Assembly: GCA_045540015.1 (NCBI GenBank)
Contig: JAZQGP010000028.1
Coordinates: 1-64,000 of the forward strand
Reading direction: 5' to 3'
Length of the DNA stretch: 64,000 nucleotides
From: UMGS1387 sp045540015
GTDB taxonomy: Bacteria > Bacillota > Clostridia > Oscillospirales > CAG-382
Part shown: positions 39,423-47,232 of the stretch, piece by piece
Numbering within the stretch: the stretch's first letter is position 1
Layout of the letters: each line of letters begins with the position of its first letter
Translations under genes and position numbers: made by a program
The notes under the pieces: model-generated
What the model saw: only the letters and a program-made list of their open reading frames with translations
What the model was told of the DNA's origin: nothing
Databases searched by the model: none

Positions 39423-40478
39423 GTGAAAGTTTTAGTAAGTGGATTAGGATTTGGTCATGAATTTGACCTTTGCGAAAAGTGTTGGGTAGATTTCTCATGG
39501 TTAATACATAACCCATCAGTATTATTGTGGGCAGATAAAATAATTTTTCCCGAATATTCCTTTAAAGAGCAATTAAAGCAAGAAGATGATAAACTTGATA
39601 AGGCTATAAACTTAGTATTAAATATTGCCAATGATAATAAATTGATAGAATTTTCAGATGTAAGAAACATCTATACGGACAAAGTAAGTGAAATGCTTTT
39701 TGAACAAGCAAAAGTTGATAGAGACAATTTATTGGGTCTTTTTCCGGAAAACATAATATCAGGTGATACTGAAGGGGTTCCAGGAGAAATTCTCATTAAT
39801 GGAGATTCATATTGTGGGGCATATATAGCATCTATAAATGCTAGTTTGTTTTTAAGTCAAGAATTGAATGCCAATTGTTTATTTGGTAATCGAGATTATA
39901 ATTTTTTAAAATACAAATTTGGTTACAACTATACAAAAGATATAAATAATCAAGCAAAAGTTTTTGATGAGGTTTTTTCTGCTTCATTTCCAAACGAACT
40001 TGTTCTTCACAATTACGCATTTGAATATGAAGAAAGATGTTTAGGATGTGCAAATTATACAGAATGCAAGAAAAAGTATTTATCCGAAATAGAGAAAAAT
40101 ATGAATTCAATAATCAAATTTCGAGATACTGATGAATTATGTAGAGCAAAAGAAGAATTGCAAAAAATAGTAGATTTAAAATCTCAATTGAATGATTTTG
40201 ATATTGAAGACATAAAAAATGAATATAAGGAAAAACAAACAAAAATAAATAAAAATATTAAAAAAGTATTTCCTAAAATAAAACGTTGGACAAACTTAAC
40301 TTCTGTAGTTGCTACTTCGATTACAGCAGGCGGAGCAATTAGTGGTAATCATATTGCTACAACTATTGGCACAGTGACTTTGGGAGCAAGTAAAATTGCT
40401 GACGAAGCCATGAAATATTATGAAAATAAGAATAGTTGGGTTGGTTTTATAAATAATCCTACAACAAATATTAAATAA
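39423..40478 (+). CDS. hypothetical protein of the AT-rich island
   Basis: I do not recognise this ~351-residue protein. A GTG at 39423 with GGAG 8 nt upstream is the best start; a GTG at 39414 is possible. Visible features are CEKCW near the N-terminus, a second Cys group CLGCANYTECKKKY (~residues 205-220) that could bind metal, a Lys/Glu-rich predicted coiled coil (~225-285), and a Gly/Ala/Thr-rich hydrophobic stretch near the C-terminus (TSVVATSITAGGAISG) that may be a membrane or packing segment. Codon use is strongly AT-biased relative to neighbours, indicating transfer. No partner genes identify its role. Confidence 0.75.
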   Translation: MKVLVSGLGFGHEFDLCEKCWVDFSWLIHNPSVLLWADKIIFPEYSFKEQLKQEDDKLDKAINLVLNIANDNKLIEFSDVRNIYTDKVSEMLFEQAKVDRDNLLGLFPENIISGDTEGVPGEILINGDSYCGAYIASINASLFLSQELNANCLFGNRDYNFLKYKFGYNYTKDINNQAKVFDEVFSASFPNELVLHNYAFEYEERCLGCANYTECKKKYLSEIEKNMNSIIKFRDTDELCRAKEELQKIVDLKSQLNDFDIEDIKNEYKEKQTKINKNIKKVFPKIKRWTNLTSVVATSITAGGAISGNHIATTIGTVTLGASKIADEAMKYYENKNSWVGFINNPTTNIK

Positions 40479-40605
40479 TATATCAACTATACAGATATTA
40501 TAACGGCTCAAGAATTAAACCGTATCTTTATTAAAAAGTGTAGTGCCGTGCACTGCTCTCACTGTTCATACGCTTTTCAGTTTTATATGAAAGAATTTTC
40601 ACAAA
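40479..40605. other. non-coding stretch after the island gene
   Basis: AT-rich sequence with a TAACGGCTC...-type start and a degenerate open frame of about 55 codons without a ribosome site (to ~40650). I see no convincing gene or RNA here; it may be a gene remnant. Confidence 0.4.
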
Positions 40606-40709
40606 GAAACTTATCTTTTTCACTCCGAAACTTAACGCCCTCACGATGAAACTTAACGCCCTCACGATGAAACTTATCTTTCCACAATAAAACTTAACTC
40701 ATCAAAAAA
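40606..40709 (+). repeat. array of five GAAACTTA repeats, period 21 bp
   Basis: Units start at 40606, 40627, 40648, 40669 and ~40689. Units 2 and 3 are identical over 21 bases (GAAACTTAACGCCCTCACGA plus T). The others keep GAAACTTA or AAAACTTA and diverge after it. Like the left-edge array it has a two-helical-turn period, suggesting a protein-binding iteron array at the right edge of the island. Confidence 0.85.
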
Positions 40710-40725
40710 TGCACCGCCCGGTGCA
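40710..40725. repeat. palindrome TGCACCG-CC-CGGTGCA
   Basis: A 7-bp perfect inverted repeat, followed by TTG. CGGTGCATTG here is identical to part of the second repeat of the left-edge array (38338-38347), so the two island edges share a 10-bp sequence. Confidence 0.75.
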
Positions 40726-40753
40726 TTGTATCAATATATGAGTTATTTCCCAA

Positions 40754-40783
40754 AAATCCCGCACGTCAGTGTGGGATTTTTAT
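40754..40783. terminator. terminator of the truncated XRE gene
   Basis: AAATCCCGCAC pairs with GTGTGGGATTT around TCA. T runs occur on both strands; it lies directly after the stop of the fragment at 40780. Confidence 0.75.
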
Positions 40784-40900
40784 TTTTCTAAGATATCTCC
40801 GACTTCGCAATCTAAAACGAAACATATTCTTGCAAGGATGTCAAGGTCGATTTTTTCCACATTTCCGCTATACCATTTGTCAATAACCTCAAATCGTGTT
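40780..40900 (-). pseudogene. truncated XRE-family HTH regulator
   Basis: Reading the minus strand into the stop at 40780-40782 gives TRFEVIDKWYSGN followed by VEKIDLDILARICFVLDCEVGDILEK, the C-terminal ~38 residues of a small Cro/C1-type (XRE) regulator of about 70 residues. The N-terminal half, including the start and first HTH helices, is missing. The reading frame meets the end of repeat element B at ~40901, so the element appears to have replaced or interrupted the gene. Confidence 0.7.
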
Positions 40901-40901
40901 T

Positions 40902-41282
40902 GGCAGGGAATCATAAGAAAAATTTGTTGCTTTTCCACTGCCGTGGGGTTGTTTTACTTTGTGCCTATCGGCAGGGAAGCATAAACCAAGTTTATGGTTT
41001 TCCACTGCCGTGGGGGCTTTCATTTTCTGCTCGTGCAGAAAACGAAACAAAAGAGCACGACTAAGAGCACCTACGGTTCTCTTAGTTATCACTCCCTCAT
41101 GCCGACGCCTTGTCAGTATTACTAACACAAAAGACTATTTCAACCCTTATTACAATCCACGTGAAAGCTGGCTTCTATAGCTTACGGCAATATCTCGAAG
41201 ATAACTTTTATATGTCGCTGTTATTTTTCATCACCGACATACTGTCTACTGTCGCTCGCACCTTGTGGTGCTCGATGGGCGG
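40902..41282 (-). ncRNA. candidate structured RNA or repeat core, copy B
   Basis: In inverse orientation this repeats the core of copy A: GCACC/GGTGC hairpin (~41258-41275), the main hairpin 41060-41067/41079-41086 with the same AACCGTAGGTG loop, the TTTTCTGC/GCAGAAAA hairpin (41023-41042), and two CCAC/GTGG hairpins. It lacks the ~60-bp CCAAATC segment present in A. Long blocks are nearly identical to A. Confidence 0.55.
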
Positions 41283-41365
41283 ACTGCGTCAGTTTCTTGC
41301 TGAAATTGACATTTGAAAAACATCAATGTCAGATTTACTGCACTGTTGCAGCTTTACTATCTTAC
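41283..41365. other. spacer between copies B and C
   Basis: Contains a GACAT...ATGTC hairpin and CTGCACTGTTGCAG palindromic sequence. No gene. Confidence 0.5.
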
Positions 41366-41608
41366 AAGTAATCGCCGTAAGCTATGAAGGCGGCAAGTGC
41401 ATGCAAAATAAGAGCGAAGAGATAAATAATCCTTTGCGTATCGTAAAAATGATAGGCGTCGGCGACAAGGGAAGAATACATAAGGAAACCGTAGGTGTCC
41501 TTATGGGCATCTTTTGCCTACTTTTCTGTGCAAACAGAAAACGTAGGGCCTCCGCGGCGAGCGGAAAGCTCCAAATCTTGCTTATGATTCCCTGCCGACA
41601 GGCACGAT
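41366..41608 (+). ncRNA. candidate structured RNA or repeat core, copy C (diverged)
   Basis: This copy has diverged in sequence but keeps the order of elements: GCCGTAAGCTAT, GGCGTCGGC, and the main hairpin 41479-41486/41498-41505 (CATAAGGA/TCCTTATG) around the invariant loop AACCGTAGGTG. It also keeps a 12-bp TTTTCTG-based hairpin (41517-41547), a CCGC/GCGG hairpin followed by GGAAAGC, and CCTGCCGACAGG. Relative to A and B, four of eight base pairs in the main stem changed on both sides. Confidence 0.6.
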
Positions 41609-41677
41609 GTAATACCGCCGTCAGGCACGAAGTAACGCCGCCCATTCAGGACGGCGTAAATAATCTTTAAATTGTTG

Positions 41678-43516
41678 TTAAGCCAGCTTCTCAAAATCCT
41701 CAGGACCGTGCTTGCAAAGCGGACAAATGTAGTCCTCGGGAAGCACATCACCCTCATAAACATATCCGCAAATCTTGCAGACGTATCCGACCTTCTTTTC
41801 ATCAGTTACGGGCTTAGGCTTCACATTCTCAAAATAGTAGTCGTATGTCATGGACGATGCGTCTGAAAGAATCTTTGCTTCCGTAACGTCTGCCGTGAAT
41901 ACACTGTGCGTTCCGAAATCCTGCACGGAAATTACCTTTGCAGATATATACGCATTTGAAAATGCCGTGAGATAATATAAACCGTTTGCACTTCTTGCCA
42001 CATTTTCATCCCATCCGGCAAACTTGTCTACATCTTTTCCGCTTGCAAAACCGAAATTCTTGAATAATCCAAAGTCAGCATCGGTTGAAAGTACCGAGAC
42101 ATTGAACTTTTCTTCCTTTATAATAATGTCGTGCGTGTAGTTTGCTTTGTTGACCGCGATTGTAATGCGCTTTGGATTGTCCGTTACCTGCATTACGGTG
42201 TTTATAATGCAGCCGTTGTCTTTGCCTGCGGATTTTGTGTTGAGAAGATATAAACCGTAGGAAAGCTTGAACATCGCACTCGGCTCTATTGAAGCGTCCG
42301 CACTTTCGGTTTCTTCTGCATCGGGTGTAAGACTTTCAACTATTTCCTTTGCCATAGCTGACAGAATCTCAAATTGCTCAGGCTTTAAAGCAGACTTTAT
42401 TGTGAGAGTTGTACCAAGTATTGTCATGTTTTTGCAGGACTCAAACAGCTTTCTCATAAGACCGCCTGATGTGGGTGCCCATGAACCGTTTTCTATAATC
42501 GAAATCGTGCGGTTCTGAATGTTGTGGTTTACAAGGTCGTGAACAAGAGTTTCCATGTTCACAAAAATTCCTGCATTGTAGGTTGCAGATGCAAACACGA
42601 GGTTCGAGCAGCGGAATGCTTCTGCAACAAGGTAGGAGGGATGTGTTTTTGAAACATCGTAGAGGGCAATATTGTCAATGCCTTGCTTTGAAAGCTCTGT
42701 GCAGAGAATTTCAGCGGCATTCTGTGTTGAACCGTAAATTGAACCGTAGAAAACTGCAACAGCTTTTTCTTCGGGTGTATACGAGCTCCACTTGTCGTAT
42801 TTCTCAATAATATACGAAAAATCTTTTCTCCATACGGGTCCGTGAAGCGGACAGATGTATGCTATTTCAAGTCCCGATGCCTTTGCAAGAAGCGCACGTA
42901 CCTGAGTGCCGTATTTTCCTACAATGTTTGTGTAGTAGCGCCTTGCTTCAGAAATATCAAAATTTATTCTGTCTGCAAAGATGTTGCCGGAAAGCGCACC
43001 GAATACGCCGAACGCATCAGCACTGAACAGCGTTTTTGTGGTTGCTTCGTACGTTACCATAACCTCGGGCCAATGCACCATCGGCGCCATTACAAAATGA
43101 AATTCGCTTTTTCCCGTACTGAAGGTTTCACCTTCATTTACTATAACAGCTCGGCTGTCAATGTCGAAACTGAAAAACTGCTTTATCATTGCAACAATTT
43201 TCTTGTTGCAGACAACCTGCATCGACGGGTACTTTTGTGCAAGCTCACCGAGAGTTGCCGCGTGGTCGGGTTCCATGTGGTTGACAATTACGTAGTCAAG
43301 CTCGCGTCCCTTCAGCAGATGCTCGATGTTCTCAAAAAACACGCCCGAAACACTTTTGTCTACAGTATCAACAACAACAGTTTTTTCATCGTCTATAAAA
43401 TATGAATTGTAGGAAACTCCGTCGGGAACAGGGTAGACGTTTTCAAACAGTGCAATTCGTCTGTCGCTTGCTCCGATATAATACAGATTTTCCGAAATAC
43501 TTATTACGTTGTGCAT
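41678..43516 (-). CDS. flavodiiron protein with flavin reductase and rubredoxin domains
   Basis: The 612-residue enzyme reduces O2 to water or NO to N2O in anaerobes. The metallo-beta-lactamase-like domain (1-~250) keeps the di-iron ligands HMEPDH, MVHWPE, SADAFG and CPLHGPVW. Then follow a flavodoxin domain (~255-395, VFYGSIYGSTQNAAE), a flavin-reductase-like FMN domain (~415-555) and a C-terminal rubredoxin (YVCKICGYVYEG ... YICPLCKHG). The fusion gives a self-contained chain from NAD(P)H via FMN and rubredoxin to the di-iron site. It is divergent from a Crp/Fnr regulator. CGGAGGT ribosome site. Confidence 0.95.
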   Translation of the reverse strand: MHNVISISENLYYIGASDRRIALFENVYPVPDGVSYNSYFIDDEKTVVVDTVDKSVSGVFFENIEHLLKGRELDYVIVNHMEPDHAATLGELAQKYPSMQVVCNKKIVAMIKQFFSFDIDSRAVIVNEGETFSTGKSEFHFVMAPMVHWPEVMVTYEATTKTLFSADAFGVFGALSGNIFADRINFDISEARRYYTNIVGKYGTQVRALLAKASGLEIAYICPLHGPVWRKDFSYIIEKYDKWSSYTPEEKAVAVFYGSIYGSTQNAAEILCTELSKQGIDNIALYDVSKTHPSYLVAEAFRCSNLVFASATYNAGIFVNMETLVHDLVNHNIQNRTISIIENGSWAPTSGGLMRKLFESCKNMTILGTTLTIKSALKPEQFEILSAMAKEIVESLTPDAEETESADASIEPSAMFKLSYGLYLLNTKSAGKDNGCIINTVMQVTDNPKRITIAVNKANYTHDIIIKEEKFNVSVLSTDADFGLFKNFGFASGKDVDKFAGWDENVARSANGLYYLTAFSNAYISAKVISVQDFGTHSVFTADVTEAKILSDASSMTYDYYFENVKPKPVTDEKKVGYVCKICGYVYEGDVLPEDYICPLCKHGPEDFEKLA

Positions 43517-43612
43517 ATCTATACCTCCGGTGGTTTCTAATATATATAATGTAACTTTAAAGCTATTTCTATACGAGTATATATTTTTATTAAATTTATG
43601 TATGTGTCAAAA

Positions 43613-43625
43613 ACAACATTGTTGT
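43613..43625. promoter_or_regulatory. palindrome ACAACATTGTTGT, candidate operator
   Basis: A perfect 13-bp palindrome (6-1-6) in the 195-bp gap between the divergent flavodiiron and Crp/Fnr genes, 21 bp upstream of the regulator's -35. It is the best candidate for a regulator binding site here. Confidence 0.45.
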
Positions 43626-43646
43626 GGCATAAGACTGTTTTTTCTG

Positions 43647-43675
43647 TTGACAGTAATTAAAAATGCGTGTATAAT
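43647..43675 (+). promoter_or_regulatory. promoter of the Crp/Fnr gene
   Basis: TTGACA (43647-43652), 17 nt and TATAAT (43670-43675): full consensus. Confidence 0.88.
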
Positions 43676-43710
43676 TATTTTGAAAGTGAAATGAGGTGAA
43701 ATGAGGTGAA

Positions 43711-44379
43711 ATGATGGATGAGAGAGTACGTGTCATAGGGACATGCGAATTGTTTTTTGGTATAGACGAAGAAAAAATAAGGCAGATGATGGGTTGCCTT
43801 CACTGTACAAAAAAAGGTTTTTTGTCAGGAGAAACCGTGTGGCATTCGGGGCTTAGAGTTACTCAGGTCGCGATAGTTATTTCGGGCAGAATTCACCTTG
43901 AGAGCTGTGATTTCTGGGGAAATAAATCCATTATTACCGAGTGCGTTGCCGGAAGCAGCTTCGGCGCACCGTATGCACTTGCCAAAAACGATTTGCTTGT
44001 TTTTGATGCAGTTGCAAAGGAAAACTCCGAGATTCTGTTTGTAGATATCGAGAGTATAAAATCTCCCTGTTCCAAAAACTGTACGGCTCATAAGCAGCTT
44101 ATAGAAAATCTGCTTTCGCTTGTTGCGACAAAAGCACGCGACCTTGAACTTAAAATCAGTCATATCTGTAACCGTACAACACGCGATAAGTTGATTTCTT
44201 ATCTGTCAAGCGAAGCAAGAAAGCAAGGTTCGTCTTATATTCGCATTCCATTTAACAGACAGGAGCTTGCTGACTATCTTTCGGTTGAGCGCTGCGCCAT
44301 GTCAAAACAGCTTCATCAGATGCGACGTGACGGGCTTATTGACTTTGCCGGAAACGATTTTGTGCTCAAAATAAATTAG
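43711..44379 (+). CDS. Crp/Fnr-family transcriptional regulator
   Basis: The protein (222 residues) has an N-terminal cyclic-nucleotide-binding-type beta-barrel (SGETVWHSGLRV ... VISGRIHLESCDFWG), a dimerisation helix and a C-terminal winged helix (RQELADYLSVERCAMSKQLHQMRRDG). Cys12, Cys29, Cys32, Cys120 and Cys124 could hold an Fe-S cluster or heme-associated sensor; this is inference. Divergent placement from the flavodiiron protein suggests it controls the O2/NO response, like HcpR-type regulators. The start region has three 10-bp GTGAAATGAG repeats (43686-43715); ATG 43711 or 43714 may be used. Confidence 0.88.
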   Translation: MMDERVRVIGTCELFFGIDEEKIRQMMGCLHCTKKGFLSGETVWHSGLRVTQVAIVISGRIHLESCDFWGNKSIITECVAGSSFGAPYALAKNDLLVFDAVAKENSEILFVDIESIKSPCSKNCTAHKQLIENLLSLVATKARDLELKISHICNRTTRDKLISYLSSEARKQGSSYIRIPFNRQELADYLSVERCAMSKQLHQMRRDGLIDFAGNDFVLKIN

Positions 44380-44444
44380 TTTTCTTCCTATATTATATAT
44401 ACTATATATAGCGTGCTCATAAAAGCACATATGCAGATGTAGTT

Positions 44445-44473
44445 TTGATTAACTAACTCAGATTTTATAAATT
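44445..44473 (+). promoter_or_regulatory. weak promoter of the aminotransferase gene
   Basis: TTGATT (44445-44450), 17 nt and TAAATT (44468-44473), close to the ATG. The preceding 44400-44430 holds short AT-rich and GTGCT/AGCAC hairpins that may end the regulator transcript. Confidence 0.35.
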
Positions 44474-44493
44474 TACGTAGACAGAGGTTAAAA

Positions 44494-45663
44494 ATGCAAT
44501 TCAGACAATCTAAAAGACTTGACCATTTTAAAACGGGGATTTTCGCGTCCCTTGATGAGAAAAAAGAAAACATGATAAAGCAGGGAAGACAGATATATAA
44601 TCTATCCATTGGTACTCCCGATTTTAAAACTCCGCAGCATATCATGGACGCTGTAAAAAAGGCTTGCGAAAACCCCGAAAACTACAAATATGCTATGACG
44701 GATTTGCCCGAGCTTTTGGAAACACTTAAAAGATATTATAAGTCCCGCTTCGGCGCAGACATAGAAACCGATGAAATTACATCAGTTCACGGATCGCAGG
44801 AGGGAATAGGACATATCGGACTTGCACTGTGCGATAAAGGCGATATTGTGTTGCTTCCGGACCCTGGATACCCGATTTTCGAGGTTGGTGCGTATTTAGG
44901 CGACGCCGAGATGTACTTTTATCCGCTTAAGGAGGAAAATGATTATCTTCCGGTATTTAGTGATATTCCCGAAGATGTCCTTAAAAGAACAAAATTTGTA
45001 ATTTTGTCGTATCCTTCAAATCCGGTAGGTGCTGTTGCTACAAAAGAGATGTATCTTGAGGCAATAGAGTACGCAAAAAAGTACGGTTTTATAATTGTAA
45101 ACGATAACGCTTACTCAGATATCATATACGACGGCAGAGAGAGCTTTTCTTTTCTTGCACTGCCTGGTGCAAAGGATGTTGGAATAGAGTTTTACTCGCT
45201 GAGTAAATCCTTCAATATGACAGGTGCAAGAATATCCTTTGCAATAGGAAACAAAAGTGTAATAGATGCACTTCGACTTCTCAGAAGTCAGTATGATTTC
45301 GGCGTGTTCAGACCCGTTCAGTACGGTGCACTCGCAGCACTCAATACCGACAGAAGCATAATAGAAAAACAGCGGATTGAGTATCAGTCACGCAGAGATG
45401 CTCTTTGCAAAGGACTTCGTTCCATCGGCTGGAACGTTCCCGATGCCAAAGGTACAATGTTTGTCTGGGCGCCTTTGCCGAATGGCTATAGCGACAGCGC
45501 TGAGTTTTGCGAAATACTTATGGAAAAGACGGGCGTTATATGTACTCCGGGAAGTGCTTTCGGCAAAAACGGACAGGGCTATGTCCGTTTTGCACTGGTA
45601 AAAAACGTTGAAGAAATTACTGCAATCGTAAAAATCATCGGGGACAGCGGAATTATTAAATAA
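44494..45663 (+). CDS. class I/II PLP aminotransferase, LL-diaminopimelate-aminotransferase-like
   Basis: This 389-residue fold-type I aminotransferase has the PLP lysine Lys238 in SLSKSFNMTGARI, PGYPIFEV, SYPSNPVGA and NDNAYSDI (substrate and cofactor Asp/Tyr). The SKSFNMTGARI block and overall pattern resemble DapL-type LL-diaminopimelate aminotransferases and related alanine/aspartate transaminases. With no lysine genes nearby the exact substrate is uncertain. It is single, between a Crp/Fnr gene and a terminator. Ribosome site GAGG. Confidence 0.82.
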   Translation: MQFRQSKRLDHFKTGIFASLDEKKENMIKQGRQIYNLSIGTPDFKTPQHIMDAVKKACENPENYKYAMTDLPELLETLKRYYKSRFGADIETDEITSVHGSQEGIGHIGLALCDKGDIVLLPDPGYPIFEVGAYLGDAEMYFYPLKEENDYLPVFSDIPEDVLKRTKFVILSYPSNPVGAVATKEMYLEAIEYAKKYGFIIVNDNAYSDIIYDGRESFSFLALPGAKDVGIEFYSLSKSFNMTGARISFAIGNKSVIDALRLLRSQYDFGVFRPVQYGALAALNTDRSIIEKQRIEYQSRRDALCKGLRSIGWNVPDAKGTMFVWAPLPNGYSDSAEFCEILMEKTGVICTPGSAFGKNGQGYVRFALVKNVEEITAIVKIIGDSGIIK

Positions 45664-45687
45664 ATGTGAATACAAACGATGGATTAT

Positions 45688-45735
45688 ACGGCACATTTTG
45701 CGAAAAATGCAATTTGTGCCGTTTCTTCTATTTTA
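45688..45735 (+). terminator. terminator of the aminotransferase gene
   Basis: ACGGCACA (45688-45695) pairs with TGTGCCGT (45715-45722), with further internal pairing TTGC/GCAA, then TTCTTCTATTTT. Confidence 0.85.
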
Positions 45736-45808
45736 CACAAATATATTGCATAATTTCAACAAATCTGGTATAAACTGGTAAATAGGGGTGAAAATTTTGT
45801 GAAAAGGG

Positions 45809-45837
45809 TTGACAAAAAAATATCTTTATGCTATTAT
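45809..45837 (+). promoter_or_regulatory. promoter of the 3D-domain gene
   Basis: TTGACA (45809-45814), 17 nt and TATTAT (45832-45837). Confidence 0.8.
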
Positions 45838-45897
45838 AGCAAACCGTAAATGAGGGGAAACCCTATTTTGAAACAAAACATTGAAAGGAGTACGACT

Positions 45898-46878
45898 GTG
45901 AATATTAACAAACTGAGAACGCGACGTGTGTTTACTCTCGGTGCGATTGCAGCAGCAATGCTTGTAATTTTGCTTACGATAAGCGTATCCGCTCTGTCTT
46001 TGTTAATTGACGGCGATTCAAATCAAAGTGAAGACACACAGGCGCACAACTACAATTTTCTTGAAATTTCCGCTGAATATACTGAAAACCCGTCTGATGA
46101 TGAAAGCACTTTGGATGTAGCTCAGAGCATGCAGGCTGTCGGAACGGGACCTGTGAATGTTACACTTGTAAAGCACGGAGAAGTATCAAAGCACTCGTAT
46201 TTTCCCGTTGAATGCTCTGTTTTCCTTAAACACGAGGGAATAGAGCTTGCGGAAAATGATGTTATTAACATTTCCGATGATACCGTTCTTTACGAGAATA
46301 TGGTTATTAACATCGGTAAGATTGAGTATGTTGAAGATGTAAGAAACAGTATTATACCTTATGATGTTAAGGAATGTCCGATTCAGACAATCCCCAAGGG
46401 AACAAGACAGGTTGTCCAGCAAGGAGCGAACGGCTCCATTGAACGCACATATATTTCAAAGTATGTCAACGGACAGAAAATCGAAGAGGTTCTTTTATCT
46501 GAAAATACAGTTGCTTACCCGGTCGAAGAGGTTGTGAATGTAGGTGTCGGCGGAACAATAACAGGTAAAGACGGTAAAACTTATAACTATTCTTATTATA
46601 AGACAATGGAAGCTACTGCTTATACCTATGTTCCCGGCAAAACAACTATGACCACCGCAACCGGCAGAACTCTTGAGAAGGGAATAATAGCGGTAGACCC
46701 TAAGGTTATTCCGCTTCACACAAAGCTGTATGTTACGGGATCAATAGAATACGGCTACGGTGAAGCTGAGGATACAGGCGGCGCAATTAAGGGTAATATT
46801 ATTGACCTTGCATTTATGTCGTATGATGAATGTATTCAGTTTGGCAGACGTAAGGTTAAGGTTTATATTCTTGAGTAA
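45898..46878 (+). CDS. G5/3D-domain cell-wall protein
   Basis: This secreted or membrane-anchored 326-residue protein has an N-terminal hydrophobic segment (TLGAIAAAMLVILLTISVSAL), a middle ubiquitin-like/G5 region (YISKYVNGQKIEEVLLSENTV) and a C-terminal 3D domain with its three Asp in AVDPKVIPL, EAEDTGGAI and NIIDLAFM. The 3D domain is the catalytic fold of YabE/YocH/Rpf-type muralytic enzymes, so a role in peptidoglycan turnover is likely. I start at GTG 45898 because AAAGGAG lies 7 nt upstream; an in-frame ATG at 45850 lacks such a site. No c-di-AMP riboswitch was recognised in the short leader. Confidence 0.85.
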   Translation: MNINKLRTRRVFTLGAIAAAMLVILLTISVSALSLLIDGDSNQSEDTQAHNYNFLEISAEYTENPSDDESTLDVAQSMQAVGTGPVNVTLVKHGEVSKHSYFPVECSVFLKHEGIELAENDVINISDDTVLYENMVINIGKIEYVEDVRNSIIPYDVKECPIQTIPKGTRQVVQQGANGSIERTYISKYVNGQKIEEVLLSENTVAYPVEEVVNVGVGGTITGKDGKTYNYSYYKTMEATAYTYVPGKTTMTTATGRTLEKGIIAVDPKVIPLHTKLYVTGSIEYGYGEAEDTGGAIKGNIIDLAFMSYDECIQFGRRKVKVYILE

Positions 46879-46944
46879 CCAATAATTTTTACCGGTAATT
46901 TTCTGTTTATTTAAACAAAACAATTTATATTTTCCCCGTTAGTA

Positions 46945-46973
46945 TTGACAATCGGACGGAATTCATGTATAAT
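46945..46973 (+). promoter_or_regulatory. promoter of rny
   Basis: TTGACA (46945-46950), 17 nt and TATAAT (46968-46973), giving a leader of about 250 nt (46980-47232) before the RNase Y start. The leader is AT-rich and I recognise no known RNA element in it. Confidence 0.82.
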
Positions 46974-47232
46974 ATGTATATTGTAGGGTTGCAAAATAAC
47001 ATTTTAATGTTTTTTCACGTGCTTTACAGTATGAAACACACTATTTGGTTTATATATATACATGCTCCGTCCGCATTTTTTATACAGATAAAGCTCCGAA
47101 AATCCACATTCGGCGCATATATGGCTTGTTTTGGGTCACCGTATTTTAATTCTGCGGAAAGTGTAATTTAATGTTTTATATTGTATTGCACCTGTTTTGT
47201 TAATGTACTACAACGAAGGAGGTGCTTTTATT

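Noticed and set aside
45838..45897. c-di-AMP (ydaO) riboswitch before the 3D-domain gene
   Set aside because: The leader is only about 50 nt, too short for that aptamer.
46974..47232. Known riboswitch in the long rny leader
   Set aside because: No recognised aptamer or terminator-antiterminator pair was seen.
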